Source: Bacillota bacterium
GTDB lineage: Bacteria > Bacillota > Desulfotomaculia > Desulfotomaculales > Desulfallaceae
Assembly: GCA_023439185.1 (NCBI GenBank)
Contig: JAEXOR010000025.1
Span: 1 to 64,000, forward strand
DNA: 64,000 bases
Direction of reading: 5' to 3'
Positions within the stretch are counted from its first letter, which is position 1. The number at the start of each line of letters is the position of its first letter. This document shows positions 26,132-35,440 of this stretch, piece by piece. A program made the translations under genes and the position numbers. The notes below the pieces were generated by a model that was not told where the DNA came from, did no database searches, and worked only from the letters and a program-made list of their open reading frames with translations.

Positions 26132-26825
26132 CGGCTTCACGCTCCTTGAGACGAAAGCCAAACCCCCATACCGTTTCTATAACCGTGCGGCTGCCCAACA
26201 GTTTCTTGCGCAGCCTGCGCACGGTATCGTCCGCCGCCCGGGTCTCCACCTCACTATTATAGCCCCATATCTTGCCGAGCAGTTCGTCCCGCGATATGGC
26301 CCTGTCCTTGTTTTCGATCAGGTAGCTTAAGAGGCCGAATTCGTTGGGCGTGAGTTCCAAGGGAGCAGCGCCGAGCATGGCGGTCTTGTTATTCAGGTCG
26401 ACCTGTGTGTCCGCATAGACAAGCACCCGCGCCGGAACATTCTCCCAGTCTGCCTTATCAAGCTCTATCCGGCGGAAAATCGCCTTGACCCGCATGACCA
26501 GAGACAAGGCGGAAAAAGGCTTGGTAAAATAATCATCGCTGCCGAGATGAATACCGGTGGCATAATCTATATCACTGTCACGGGCCGTGAGCATGATAAT
26601 GGGCACCGCGCTTATTTTACGCAATTTTGAACAAATGACAAAACCGCTGCTGCCCGGCATCACAACATCCAGGATAGCCAGGTCGCACGGTTTCTCTTTA
26701 AAAGCATTAAAGAGCTGATCGCCGTTCTCAAAAGTGGTGACGCAATGCCCTTCACTTTCCAGAAAGGATTTGATCACCTCTCTGATGTTTTGCTCGTCAT
26801 CCGCAATATATATATTTTTACACAA
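26124..26825 (-). CDS. OmpR/PhoB-family response regulator
   Basis: The 233-aa product has a receiver domain (IYIADDEQNIREVIKSFL, phospho-acceptor in LAILDVVMPG, conserved TARD and K in YFTKPFS). It is followed by a winged-helix DNA-binding domain (LELTPNEFGLLSYLIENKDR ... TVIETVWGFGFRL). The start is a TTG at 26825 after a GGGGGGAG site. It overlaps the cognate kinase gene. The kinase is truncated by the mobile element, so the regulator is probably orphaned. Confidence 0.9.
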   Translation of the reverse strand: MCKNIYIADDEQNIREVIKSFLESEGHCVTTFENGDQLFNAFKEKPCDLAILDVVMPGSSGFVICSKLRKISAVPIIMLTARDSDIDYATGIHLGSDDYFTKPFSALSLVMRVKAIFRRIELDKADWENVPARVLVYADTQVDLNNKTAMLGAAPLELTPNEFGLLSYLIENKDRAISRDELLGKIWGYNSEVETRAADDTVRRLRKKLLGSRTVIETVWGFGFRLKEREAGE

Positions 26826-26997
26826 AGCAGCACTCCCCCCTGCTACATATTATTATAAACAAAGCAGCAGGAATAAACCATCTCAACAATTCCAGGTTAT
26901 GTTTCAGCAGCATCCTTTAAAGTTCCGCCCTTTATCCCGGCACAACATAAAACGCGCCTTTCAGCTAAAATCGAAAAACGCTGGGCCGGGGGAACAT

Positions 26998-27029
26998 AAA
27001 ACCGGGGCAGGATAACGTCCCCGTCCCGG
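26998..27029 (-). terminator. Probable rho-independent terminator
   Basis: A GC-rich stem (CCGGGACGGGG with CCCCGG) is followed on the minus strand by TTTTATG. It lies after the small ORF and the YaaH-type gene. The remaining 26826-26997 sequence shows no gene. Confidence 0.55.
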
Positions 27030-27038
27030 CTACTATCT

Positions 27039-27152
27039 TTAATCCAGTATTTCCTGAACTTTTTCTTTTCCGCCCAGCAGTACCACAGCGAAAATCTCGT
27101 CTCCCTGGGGTGGCTTTGAAAACTTCATATAATCAATTATATCGTAGGACAT
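27039..27152 (-). CDS. Small ORF, 37 aa, unknown
   Basis: MSYDIIDYMKFSKPPQGDEI... runs 37 codons from an ATG at 27152 to TAA at 27039, just downstream of the permease gene and before a terminator-like hairpin. No ribosome-binding site is clear. The composition is protein-like, but the family is not recognised; it could be a gene remnant. Confidence 0.35.
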   Translation of the reverse strand: MSYDIIDYMKFSKPPQGDEIFAVVLLGGKEKVQEILD

Positions 27153-27171
27153 ATAGATGTGCCAAATAAGC

Positions 27172-27789
27172 TTATTTTTTTAAAATTCCAAAGGGTTTAC
27201 CCACGGGAAGAAATACCCGGCCTAAATGATTATTCAAAACCACCGCCGCAGATCCGTAAAAGGACGCCAGGGCAATAAAAAACTCGGACCAGGCAGCCAG
27301 CCGGTGCGTAAAATGCTCCGCAATGCCGAATGAGCTTAACGCCAGGCCGATAAACAATAAATCAATTAAACAGAATATAACAAATAAAACTTTATTGGTT
27401 TCCAGTGCACCAAGGGTCATGAAAAGGGTGAAGATTAAATAGCCCACAAAAGCAAAACCAAGTTGATGGGCGTCCGCAGTCTTTGCCGCGGCTTCCCCGA
27501 ATATTTCGAGTTTAATCATCCAGGACATTGAAACTCCGAGCCAGAAAAAAGCATAGGCGCCAAAAGCCGTGGCGCCAAATATATTGTCTTTTTTGAAATC
27601 AATAATACTGGCTAAAAGTTGTGCAAAGGCGCCCAGAAAAATAGCCCACGGCAAAACAAATGCCGTCCCCTCGGTCCAACCCAGTTTTTGGGAAGAAGCA
27701 ACCAGCGTTACCATGGCCAAGCCAAGCAAACCCAGGGCCGACGGATCGGCAGTTACACTTTTGACGGATACTACACTTGATGTCTGCAT
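27172..27789 (-). CDS. GPR1/FUN34/YaaH (SatP-like) acetate/succinate permease
   Basis: The 205-aa protein has six hydrophobic helices and the family's N-terminal ADPSALGLLGLAMVTLV motif (NPAPLGL-like). Further matches are FLGAFAQLLASIIDFKKDN and YGAYAFFWLGVS-like FGAYAFFWLGVS. SatP/YaaH proteins are proton-coupled acetate and succinate carriers in the cytoplasmic membrane. The gene follows an ATTAAATG-type start with GGAGGAGAT just upstream. The neighbouring CoA-transferase fits short-chain carboxylate metabolism, although they are 130 bp apart. Confidence 0.88.
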   Translation of the reverse strand: MQTSSVVSVKSVTADPSALGLLGLAMVTLVASSQKLGWTEGTAFVLPWAIFLGAFAQLLASIIDFKKDNIFGATAFGAYAFFWLGVSMSWMIKLEIFGEAAAKTADAHQLGFAFVGYLIFTLFMTLGALETNKVLFVIFCLIDLLFIGLALSSFGIAEHFTHRLAAWSEFFIALASFYGSAAVVLNNHLGRVFLPVGKPFGILKK

Positions 27790-27921
27790 TTAATCTCCTC
27801 CATAATGTGAAAAAAATATCTATTTCTAAAATAACATTGTACCATTATTCAAAATTCCATCAACAATATTTCTAATATTTTTAACACATTATTCTACATA
27901 TTTCGCACTTATCAGCTCTTA

Positions 27922-29166
27922 TCAGCCGCCGCAATCCTCCTTGACATCTTCCCAGGTATTAAAAACGCCTTTGGCATGCATTTCTTTCAATTGTTCCTCA
28001 CTGTAACCCAATTCCCTTAAGATCTGCTCGCTGTGTTCGCCCAAAAGCGGAGCTTTGCCGTAAGGCAGCGGTGCAACGCTTTCCAGCTTGACCGGCGGAC
28101 GGACCATGGCCCGTTTACCGGTAGGATAATCCACGTTCTCGAAAACGCCAACGGCCCACGCTTGTGGGTCTTCCAGAACTTCTTCCCATACTTGGGCAAC
28201 GGAATGAGGAATATCGGCCTTGACAAATATTTCGCTCCATTCGGCAGAGGTTTTGACAGCTATCGCTTCATCAAGGATGGCAATAAACTCGCCGTGGAGC
28301 CTATTCTTGGTGATGCTGTCTATGGTATAGCGCGGGTTGCCCACAAGGTCGGCGCGCCCGATTAATGGCATGAACCTGGGGTAGAAGATATCAAAAGGAG
28401 GCATGCTCAATTGGATGAAGCGCCCGTCCTTTGTTTTATAGGTATTGTTGAAAGGATTCTCGGCAATTTTACGGCTGATGGGATATTTGGCTCCCAGGTC
28501 TTTATACTGCGCCGCCTGAATGGCGATGGCCTGGATGAAGATGGAGCAGTGCATGAGGTTCGTGGAAACCTTATCACCACGCCCGGTTTTTTGGGCGTTA
28601 TAAAGAGCGGTCATAATGCCGGCGCAAAGAAACATACCGGAAACATGGTCGCCAACACCGGGAATCAGATTGAACGGCTCGGAGTCTTTCTGGTAAAGGG
28701 TTCCCAGAAGACCGCCCCGCGCCCAGAAAGCGGTGAAATCGTATCCGGGCAGATCTTTGTCCGGACCTGTTTCGCCGTAACCGGTGAAAGAGCCGTAAAC
28801 CAGCTTCGGGAACTTGTCCTTCAGACTCTCATAGTCCAGTCCAAGTTTCTCCAGGGCCTGGGGACGCCAGTTGGTCAAAAAGATATCGGTATCCTTAAGC
28901 AGTTTCAGGAGGATTTCCATACCTTCCGGCGTCTTCAGGTTTAAGATCAGGCCGCGCTTATGGGCGTTTTCCAGGTCAAAGGTCGTATTCTCATACGGGC
29001 TTCCCAGGCGTCCTTCCGGCACTCCATTGAAACGGACATTATCACCTCCCCTGGGTTCAATCTTAATGACTTCCGCGCCGAATTCGGCAAAATAACGGGC
29101 GCAGGCAGGTACGGCGATAAAAGTACCCATGTCGATGACCTTGATCCCTTGCAGTGGTTTATCCAT
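27922..29166 (-). CDS. CaiB/BaiF family III CoA-transferase
   Basis: The ATG at 29166 has AAAGGAG 8 bp upstream; an in-frame ATG at 29184 overlaps that site. The 414-aa protein shows PLQGIKVIDMGTFIAVPACA, EFGAEVIKIEPRGGDNVR, LDYESLKDKFPKLVYGSFTG and the Asp-containing DLPGYDFTAFWARGGL, in which Asp is the catalytic carboxylate of family III transferases. It moves CoA between a thioester and a free carboxylate. Length is normal. The substrate is unknown; succinate, benzylsuccinate-like or bile-acid-like roles exist in the family. Confidence 0.9.
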   Translation of the reverse strand: MDKPLQGIKVIDMGTFIAVPACARYFAEFGAEVIKIEPRGGDNVRFNGVPEGRLGSPYENTTFDLENAHKRGLILNLKTPEGMEILLKLLKDTDIFLTNWRPQALEKLGLDYESLKDKFPKLVYGSFTGYGETGPDKDLPGYDFTAFWARGGLLGTLYQKDSEPFNLIPGVGDHVSGMFLCAGIMTALYNAQKTGRGDKVSTNLMHCSIFIQAIAIQAAQYKDLGAKYPISRKIAENPFNNTYKTKDGRFIQLSMPPFDIFYPRFMPLIGRADLVGNPRYTIDSITKNRLHGEFIAILDEAIAVKTSAEWSEIFVKADIPHSVAQVWEEVLEDPQAWAVGVFENVDYPTGKRAMVRPPVKLESVAPLPYGKAPLLGEHSEQILRELGYSEEQLKEMHAKGVFNTWEDVKEDCGG

Positions 29167-29204
29167 TGTGTTGTCTCCTTTCATACATCAGGTAATTCTG
29201 ATTG

Positions 29205-31211
29205 TTACATTACCGGAACAGGCACGGCAAACTGGCTGTTATACAGTTCGGCGTAAAATCCCCCTTTAGCCATTAATTCCTGATGGTTCCCCGTTTCAAC
29301 AATCCGGCCCTCGTTCATGACCAGGATCAGTTCCGCGTCGCGGATGGTGGACAACCTGTGAGCAATGACAAAACTCGTTCTGTCCCGCATCAGGTTGGCC
29401 ATCGCCCTTTGAATCAGCACTTCCGTTCTTGTATCCACGCTGCTGGTGGCTTCGTCCAGGATCAACACGGCGGGGTCGGCCAGTATGGCCCTGGCGATCG
29501 TCAAAAGCTGCTTCTGGCCCTGGGAAATATTGGTGGCTTCTTCATTTAAAACAGTATTGTATCCTTCGGGCAGGGTTCTGATAAAGTGGTCGGCATGGGC
29601 CGCCAGGGCCGCCTGTGCAACTTCCCGCCTGGTTGCCCCCTGCCTGCCGTAGGCGATATTGTCCTTGATGGTTCCTTTGAACAGCCAGGTGTCCTGCAAC
29701 ACCATTCCGAACATTTTGCGCAGCGCGCTGCGTTTGATGTCCTTGATGTCCACGCCGTCAATACTGATCCGGCCCGCGTTGATTTCGTAAAAGCGCAGCA
29801 GCAAATTTACCAGGGTGGTTTTGCCCGCCCCGGTGGGTCCGACGATGGCTACGGTCTGCCCGGGTTTTACTTCCAGGTTAAAATCTTTAATCAGGGGCGT
29901 GTCCTCCCGATAACGGAAATCAACATGGGCAAAGCTGACCCGACCCCGGGGGTACTTGATCACTTGCGCGTCACGCCGGTCCGGAACTTCCTCCGCCTCG
30001 TCCAGGATTTCGAAGACACGCTCCGCGCAGGCCAGGGTGGATTGAATGATGTTGGCGATATTGGCGGTGTGGGTAATGGGCATGTTGAACGACCTGGAGT
30101 ATTGAATAAAGGCCAGGATATCCCCCAGACCCAGGATGTTTCTGGTAATCCAGATGCTGCCGGCAATACTGATGCCCACATAGCCCAGGTTGCTGATGAA
30201 ATGCATCAGCGGAAACAGGATGCCTGATACAAACTGGGCTTTCCAGCCCGCGCCGTACAGCCGGTTATTGATGGCTTCAAATTTCTCCACGGCATCCTTT
30301 TCGCGCCCGAAGGCCTTCACAATCATATGCCCCGTGTACATCTCCTCCACGTGACCGCTGAGCTCACCCAGCTCTTTCTGCTGCACCCTGAAATACCCTT
30401 GAGATTTCCTGGCAATCAGGGCGGTGGCCCCGATGTATAAGGGCAGGGTGGCCAGGACGATCAGCGTCAGGGCGGGGCTGATGGTCAGCATCATCACGAT
30501 GTAGCCCAGGATTGAGACCACCGCTGTAATCACCTGGGTCAGGCTTTGCTGCAGGGTGGTGGCGATGGTGTCGATATCATTGGTAACCCGGCTTAAAATA
30601 TCGCCGTGGGGATGATTATCATAGTATTTCAGCGGCAGCGCGGTTAATTTTTGATCCACTTCCCGGCGCAGCTCGCGGACGGTTTTTTGCGCCACCCCGG
30701 ACATCACCAGGCCCGAAACAAGGCTGCAGCCCGAACTGAGCATATACATGCCCATCAGAATTAGGACAATAATTTCGAGGTAGTGAAAATCGTACTCCCC
30801 GTTCGTTCTTCGAATTGCCGCCACCGCCCCGTCTATCTGCTCCGGGGTCATTTTTAAATCCGGCTGACCCTGCTCAATAATTTTCAGCACCAGTTCCGCT
30901 TTCTGGTCGGCATCCCGCACCGTATTAAGCAAGGGATACTGTTCGGATATATCCTGCAGCATCCTCCCAGCCATATAGCTGTCCTGCAGGTTATTAATGG
31001 CCAGCCCGGTTATCTTGGGCGCCGCGATGGCAAAGGAAGTGCCGACCACGGCCATGATCAGGACAATGATCAAGTTAATTCTGTGCGGTTTCAAATATCC
31101 GGTGAGCCTTTTCAGGGTCCCTTTAAAGTCTCTGGCCTTTTCAACAGGCCGGCTCCACGCCATTCGATGCTTGTCGCCCGGAGGTCCCTGATGCCTGTTT
31201 TGCCCGCTCAT
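29205..31211 (-). CDS. ABC exporter subunit (heterodimeric, second half)
   Basis: The 668-aa half-transporter has a His/Gln-rich N-terminus, six membrane helices (about residues 35-360) and a nucleotide-binding domain. Walker A is AIVGPTGAGKTTLVNLL, the signature is NISQGQKQLLTIARAI, Walker B is AVLILDEATSSVDTRTE, and the switch is IAHRLSTI. All catalytic residues look canonical. The start ATG overlaps the stop of the upstream half-transporter by 4 bp, as in YfiB/YfiC-type and BmrCD-type heterodimers that export drugs or peptides. Confidence 0.92.
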   Translation of the reverse strand: MSGQNRHQGPPGDKHRMAWSRPVEKARDFKGTLKRLTGYLKPHRINLIIVLIMAVVGTSFAIAAPKITGLAINNLQDSYMAGRMLQDISEQYPLLNTVRDADQKAELVLKIIEQGQPDLKMTPEQIDGAVAAIRRTNGEYDFHYLEIIVLILMGMYMLSSGCSLVSGLVMSGVAQKTVRELRREVDQKLTALPLKYYDNHPHGDILSRVTNDIDTIATTLQQSLTQVITAVVSILGYIVMMLTISPALTLIVLATLPLYIGATALIARKSQGYFRVQQKELGELSGHVEEMYTGHMIVKAFGREKDAVEKFEAINNRLYGAGWKAQFVSGILFPLMHFISNLGYVGISIAGSIWITRNILGLGDILAFIQYSRSFNMPITHTANIANIIQSTLACAERVFEILDEAEEVPDRRDAQVIKYPRGRVSFAHVDFRYREDTPLIKDFNLEVKPGQTVAIVGPTGAGKTTLVNLLLRFYEINAGRISIDGVDIKDIKRSALRKMFGMVLQDTWLFKGTIKDNIAYGRQGATRREVAQAALAAHADHFIRTLPEGYNTVLNEEATNISQGQKQLLTIARAILADPAVLILDEATSSVDTRTEVLIQRAMANLMRDRTSFVIAHRLSTIRDAELILVMNEGRIVETGNHQELMAKGGFYAELYNSQFAVPVPVM

Positions 31212-32935
31212 GCGATATCCTCCTCCGGCAGCTGCGAAGATACAATTTCACGATATATGGCGCAGGTTTTAAGCAGTTCCTTGTGCGTGCCCAGGCCGGC
31301 AATCCTTCCTTCATCCAGCACGATGATCTTGTCGGCGTCCATTACGGTACCCACCCGCTGGGCGACAATGAGCACCGTTGATTCAGCCGTCTCTTTTCTC
31401 AGAGCAGCCCGCAAAAGGGCGTCGGTTTTAAAATCAAGGGCCGAAAAACTGTCATCAAAAATATATACCGCCGGTTTTTTGACCAGCGCCCGGGCAATGG
31501 CCAGGCGCTGTTTCTGGCCTCCGGACACATTCGTTCCGCCCTGGGTAATCCGGTGCTCAAACCCTCCGTCGATATGGGCTATAAATTCGGCTGCCCGGGA
31601 TACGTCGGCGGCATGTCTGATTTCTTCCTCGGTGGCCCGGTAATTGCCGAACTTTATATTCTCCGTAATGGTCCCCGAAAACAGCACTGCCTTTTGCGGC
31701 ACCAAACCGATCTTGGCCCGGAGGTCCGACTGGGCCATCTCCCGGACGTCAATGCCGTCAATCAGCACACTGCCGCTGTCGACGTCATAAAACCGGGGGA
31801 TTAAATTAATCAAAGTGGATTTGCCCGCGCCGGTACTGCCAATTATCGCCGTTACCTCACCGGGCCGGGCGGTAAAGGATATCTCCCGTAAAGCGGGCAT
31901 TTCCGCCCCGCGATAAGTAAAAGTGACCTGCCTGAACTCCACCAGGCCGCTGCCGCCGGAAACAGCCCTGGTTTCTTCCGGGTCCGTTATTTCAGGTTTC
32001 AGCTCAAGGACTTCATTAATCCTTATCGCGGCGGCCTGAGCACGGGGGACCATGACAAACAAAAAGGCCATCATTAGCATGGACATCATAATCTGCATGG
32101 TGTATTGCGTAAATGCCGCCAGTGCCCCCAGATTCATATCGCCGGTACTGATAAAAATGCCTCCGAACCACAAAACAGCCACTGAAGTGGTGTTCATGAC
32201 CAGCATGATGACCGGCATCATAAAGGCCATAATCCGGTTCACCTTAATATAGGTATCGGTGAGATCAACATTGGCTTCATGAAACCGCCGCCGTTCATAT
32301 TCCACGGTGTCAAAGGCGCGGATTACACGGATACCGGTGAGTTTTTCCCGTAAAACAAGATTGATTTGATCAATTTTGAGCTGGATTAGCTTAAAAAGCG
32401 GCATTACCCGAAAAACAATCAGGCCGATAATAACGGCCAGCACCGGCAGGGCTACGGCCAACACCCAGACCAGTTGCCGGTCCTGCCGCAAAGCCATGAT
32501 AATACCGCCCACAGCCATCATCGGCGCGCTAATCATCATCCGCATAATCACCACGGTAACCATTTGAATCTGGTTAATATCGTTGGTGGTCCTGGTAATT
32601 AGGGTGGCGGTGCCCATCTGATCAAATTCATTTAGCGAGTAACTCTCTACTCTGCCAAATACCTTGCTGCGCAGAACGGTGCCCAAACCGGCCGCAGTCC
32701 TGGAGGCCAGCAAGCTGGCCAAAACCGCACAGATCACCACTCCTCCGGCCACCAGCAGCATCACCTGGCCGATTTCTATAATTCTGCCGGCATCACCGAG
32801 CAGAACCCCCTGGTTGATAATATCCGCCATTAAAGTCGGCAGATACAAATCACCCAGGGTTTGCAACAACACCAGTATCAACACGCCTGCCACCATGGCG
32901 GCAAAGGGTCTTAAAAAGCGGTACAATCTTAGCAT
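31208..32935 (-). CDS. ABC exporter subunit (heterodimeric, first half)
   Basis: The 575-aa protein has six membrane helices and an ATPase domain: Walker A AIIGSTGAGKSTLINLI, signature NVSGGQKQRLAIARALV, and Walker B YIFDDSFSALDFKTD. The residue after Walker B is Asp, not Glu, and the switch region has Gln (VAQRVGT) instead of His. So this half carries the degenerate site, as is usual for one subunit of heterodimeric exporters. A strong promoter lies about 115 bp upstream. Confidence 0.92.
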   Translation of the reverse strand: MLRLYRFLRPFAAMVAGVLILVLLQTLGDLYLPTLMADIINQGVLLGDAGRIIEIGQVMLLVAGGVVICAVLASLLASRTAAGLGTVLRSKVFGRVESYSLNEFDQMGTATLITRTTNDINQIQMVTVVIMRMMISAPMMAVGGIIMALRQDRQLVWVLAVALPVLAVIIGLIVFRVMPLFKLIQLKIDQINLVLREKLTGIRVIRAFDTVEYERRRFHEANVDLTDTYIKVNRIMAFMMPVIMLVMNTTSVAVLWFGGIFISTGDMNLGALAAFTQYTMQIMMSMLMMAFLFVMVPRAQAAAIRINEVLELKPEITDPEETRAVSGGSGLVEFRQVTFTYRGAEMPALREISFTARPGEVTAIIGSTGAGKSTLINLIPRFYDVDSGSVLIDGIDVREMAQSDLRAKIGLVPQKAVLFSGTITENIKFGNYRATEEEIRHAADVSRAAEFIAHIDGGFEHRITQGGTNVSGGQKQRLAIARALVKKPAVYIFDDSFSALDFKTDALLRAALRKETAESTVLIVAQRVGTVMDADKIIVLDEGRIAGLGTHKELLKTCAIYREIVSSQLPEEDIA

Positions 32936-33058
32936 GATCAGGCCTCTTTAGTGTGAAATAAAAATAAACTTCCAACTGCCGTCTTTTAACCGGCATCCAA
33001 ACAATTCGTCAAGTGTTGATAGTTTTTCTTTATTAGAACCTTTCCAGTACTAAAAATA

Positions 33059-33088
33059 ATTGTAAGCAGTATTAAATAGTTATGTCAA
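33059..33088 (-). promoter_or_regulatory. Sigma-A-type promoter of the ABC exporter operon
   Basis: On the minus strand TTGACA and TACAAT are separated by 18 bp, about 125 bp before the first gene. The sequence TTGACATAACTATTTA is almost shared with the nitroreductase promoter at 35278-35306. Confidence 0.75.
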
Positions 33089-33139
33089 TTAAATATTAAC
33101 GGCATTAACAATTTTACATTCTCTTATAAATAGGGCAAC

Positions 33140-33183
33140 AAGAAGCCACAGACACTATACAAGAGCATGGTCAGTGGCTTCTT
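33140..33183. terminator. Terminator-like hairpin between CapA and ABC genes
   Basis: AAGAAGCCAC pairs perfectly with GTGGCTTCTT across a 24-bp loop. T-rich sequence on either side lets it act for the CapA gene on the minus strand. Confidence 0.6.
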
Positions 33184-33215
33184 ATTCTTTATCAGTATTA
33201 ATATTCCGGGTATGG

Positions 33216-34370
33216 TCATCTAATCAAAAAACTATCGTCCAATTCTTCGGCCACCTGTTTGAGCCGCTTATAATCCGCTTCGGTCAGCAGGGGGTCGGTC
33301 CCGTTTTCGTAGGCTTCCACATACTGGTCGACCGGTAAAACCCGGTACTTATTGCGTCCGTTTTCAAGGTATGTGTCCACCCATACCGGGATCAGGTCAT
33401 AGCCGGTAAGGCTTGTTGCACCGCTGTCCATATCCTTGGTTATAGACAGGCGGACCAGCAATCCACTGTCGGAGTAGCGCCAGCGCTGGTTGGAGATAAA
33501 GTTGCCCAGGGAAAAAGCGGCTATTTTTTCCTTTTCCACTCCGTTTGATACCACCGTCTTAATCAAGACCGGCTGCACCACGTGCACATGGTTGCCGAGG
33601 ACCACGTCAACCCCGGCGTCAAAAAGAAAATTGACCTTTTCCAGTTGTCCCTCGTCTGGTTCCCGGCCATACTCGGTGCCGAAATGGAGGCAGGCGATGA
33701 TTATATTTACGCCGGCATCCTTTAACAAGGCGATTTCTTCCCGGACTTGGGCCGGATCATAAATATTCACCAGGTAAGGTTTGTCTTCAGGCACGGGCAG
33801 GCCGTTGGTGTGTTCCGTGTAATTCATGATCCCAAGCCGGACGCCCCGGATTTCTTTCACAAAGGGGCTGTTCTTTTCTTCCGCGGCGGCGTGGGTACCG
33901 ATGTAATCCAGGCCGGCCTCCGCCAGGTTGCGGTTGGTGTTGATGACCCCTTCCACGCCGCGGTCCATGCTGTGGTTGTTGGCGGTCAAAAACATATCCA
34001 ACCCAACCTGGCGCATTTCGCCGGCCAGATCGGCGGGACAGTTGAATACAGGGTAACCGGAATAACCGGACGCTTCGCCCGCCAGTCGGGTTTCCAGGTT
34101 GGCGATGCTGTAGTCGGCCTCGCTGATCAGTTCCCGCACCGGCTCGAAAATGGTACCAAAATCATACCGTCCGGTATCGGGATTGCGCACCGACTGTACC
34201 ACCGGCATATGCATCAGAAAGTCGCCCACGGCAACTATGGTAATGGTCTCAATGGCCGGCTTGGGCGCCGGAGGTTCTTCGTTCCGGGGCGGCATACCGG
34301 CAGGGTCGCCGCTGCAGGCAGAGAGCAAAAAAATTATTCCTGCCAGACCCAAAAACAAAACTTTTCGCAA
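33216..34370 (-). CDS. CapA-family (PgsA-like) metallophosphatase lipoprotein
   Basis: The 384-aa protein begins with a lipobox signal (LGLAGIIFLLSACSGDP; lipidated Cys at about residue 19). It contains the CapA calcineurin-like core: IVAVGDFLMHMPVV, SEADYSIANLETRLAG, FLTANNHSMDRGVEG, IACLHFGTEY and VLGNHVHVVQP. CapA proteins are tied to poly-gamma-glutamate capsule export, but many stand-alone homologues occur with no capBC, as here. The active site looks complete. It is flanked by unrelated genes. Confidence 0.88.
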   Translation of the reverse strand: MRKVLFLGLAGIIFLLSACSGDPAGMPPRNEEPPAPKPAIETITIVAVGDFLMHMPVVQSVRNPDTGRYDFGTIFEPVRELISEADYSIANLETRLAGEASGYSGYPVFNCPADLAGEMRQVGLDMFLTANNHSMDRGVEGVINTNRNLAEAGLDYIGTHAAAEEKNSPFVKEIRGVRLGIMNYTEHTNGLPVPEDKPYLVNIYDPAQVREEIALLKDAGVNIIIACLHFGTEYGREPDEGQLEKVNFLFDAGVDVVLGNHVHVVQPVLIKTVVSNGVEKEKIAAFSLGNFISNQRWRYSDSGLLVRLSITKDMDSGATSLTGYDLIPVWVDTYLENGRNKYRVLPVDQYVEAYENGTDPLLTEADYKRLKQVAEELDDSFLIR

Positions 34371-34406
34371 TACCGCACCTTCTTAAAAAAGTATCCAGAC
34401 CAAACC

Positions 34407-35231
34407 CTATTGCCAACTGATCCTGGGACTTATACGAAGCGGAATTCGATGATATTTCAGCTTGGGATAGCCGAGCATCATGGCTCCGAATATTTTATGT
34501 CCCGCAGGCAGTTCCAATTGCTGCTGCATGGGCGGGTAAAAGCCGGCGGCAGCCGAGAAATAACCGGCCCAGCAAGCACCCAGCCCAAAACCATAGGCGG
34601 CAAGTTCCAGGTAAGTTAAAGCTATGGTGCAGGCCGATTGGGCCATCGTATTGTCACCCCGGCCGTGAGCCAAAACAATATGCGGAGCGCGGCGGGTTAC
34701 TTTATCCTCACCCTTTTCCCAAGCCTTCACAACCCGATCCATATTCATTATCCTGGCCATGTCGGGCATCTCCTTGAGCATATAACGCATCCAGTCCACC
34801 ACCATGGCGGATAATTGTTGCACTTTTTCCCGTTCCTGCAATACAATCCAGTGCACCGGCTGGCTGTTGTGACCGGAAGGAGCATAACTGGCCACATTAA
34901 TTATTTCCTGCAAGGTGGCCCGGTCCACCGGCGTATCCCGGTACACCCTGATGGAACGCCGGGAGAGCATAAAATGCCGCGCCTGTTCCGGAGTCGGCAA
35001 TAGCTCCTTTTGCACCGGCCGGCATTCCCCGGACGGCATTCCGGTTAAAGACAGAGCGCCATGGGGACAAACCGCCACGCAATGGCCGCAAGCGATACAA
35101 AATTCCCGGGCGCCGGGTATATAAGCAGGGAATCCGTCAACATCCCCCAGGGCGATAATCCCCAATGGGCATTCCGCAATACAGATACCATCTTTTTGGC
35201 ACCTTTCCCTGTCAATAATCAATTGACTCAT
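34407..35231 (-). CDS. Ferredoxin-nitroreductase fusion
   Basis: The 274-aa protein has two 4Fe-4S motifs in the first 60 residues (CQKDGICIAECPLGI and CIACGHCVAVCPHGA). An FMN-binding nitroreductase domain follows (RRSIRVYRDTPVDRATL, SYAPSGHNSQPVHWIV, GLGACWAGYF). The layout is common in anaerobes, where electrons pass from a ferredoxin-like centre to FMN to reduce nitro- or quinone-like compounds. Its own promoter lies upstream; the AraC/GyrI gene diverges from it. Confidence 0.9.
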   Translation of the reverse strand: MSQLIIDRERCQKDGICIAECPLGIIALGDVDGFPAYIPGAREFCIACGHCVAVCPHGALSLTGMPSGECRPVQKELLPTPEQARHFMLSRRSIRVYRDTPVDRATLQEIINVASYAPSGHNSQPVHWIVLQEREKVQQLSAMVVDWMRYMLKEMPDMARIMNMDRVVKAWEKGEDKVTRRAPHIVLAHGRGDNTMAQSACTIALTYLELAAYGFGLGACWAGYFSAAAGFYPPMQQQLELPAGHKIFGAMMLGYPKLKYHRIPLRISPRISWQ

Positions 35232-35277
35232 CCATTTATTCCTCCATTGGTTAACAGCCCTTTTTTTGTATTACCCA

Positions 35278-35306
35278 ATTGTAAACAATATAAATAGTCA
35301 TGTCAA
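35278..35306 (-). promoter_or_regulatory. Sigma-A-type promoter of the nitroreductase gene
   Basis: TTGACA and TACAAT on the minus strand with 17-bp spacing, about 50 bp before the start codon. The core TTGACATGACTATTTA matches the ABC promoter at 15 of 16 bases, and AATT ends form an imperfect palindrome. Confidence 0.75.
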
Positions 35307-35440
35307 TTAATTGCAACGCTGTTAAAATAATTCTGGCAAAGGAGCATGAATGGCTTGGTACAACCCTTCATAATTGGGCCTGAATTATCGGATGGATGTA
35401 TTAGTTTTCTGTTATTCTATTGATGGAAGGGGGCCCCCAA

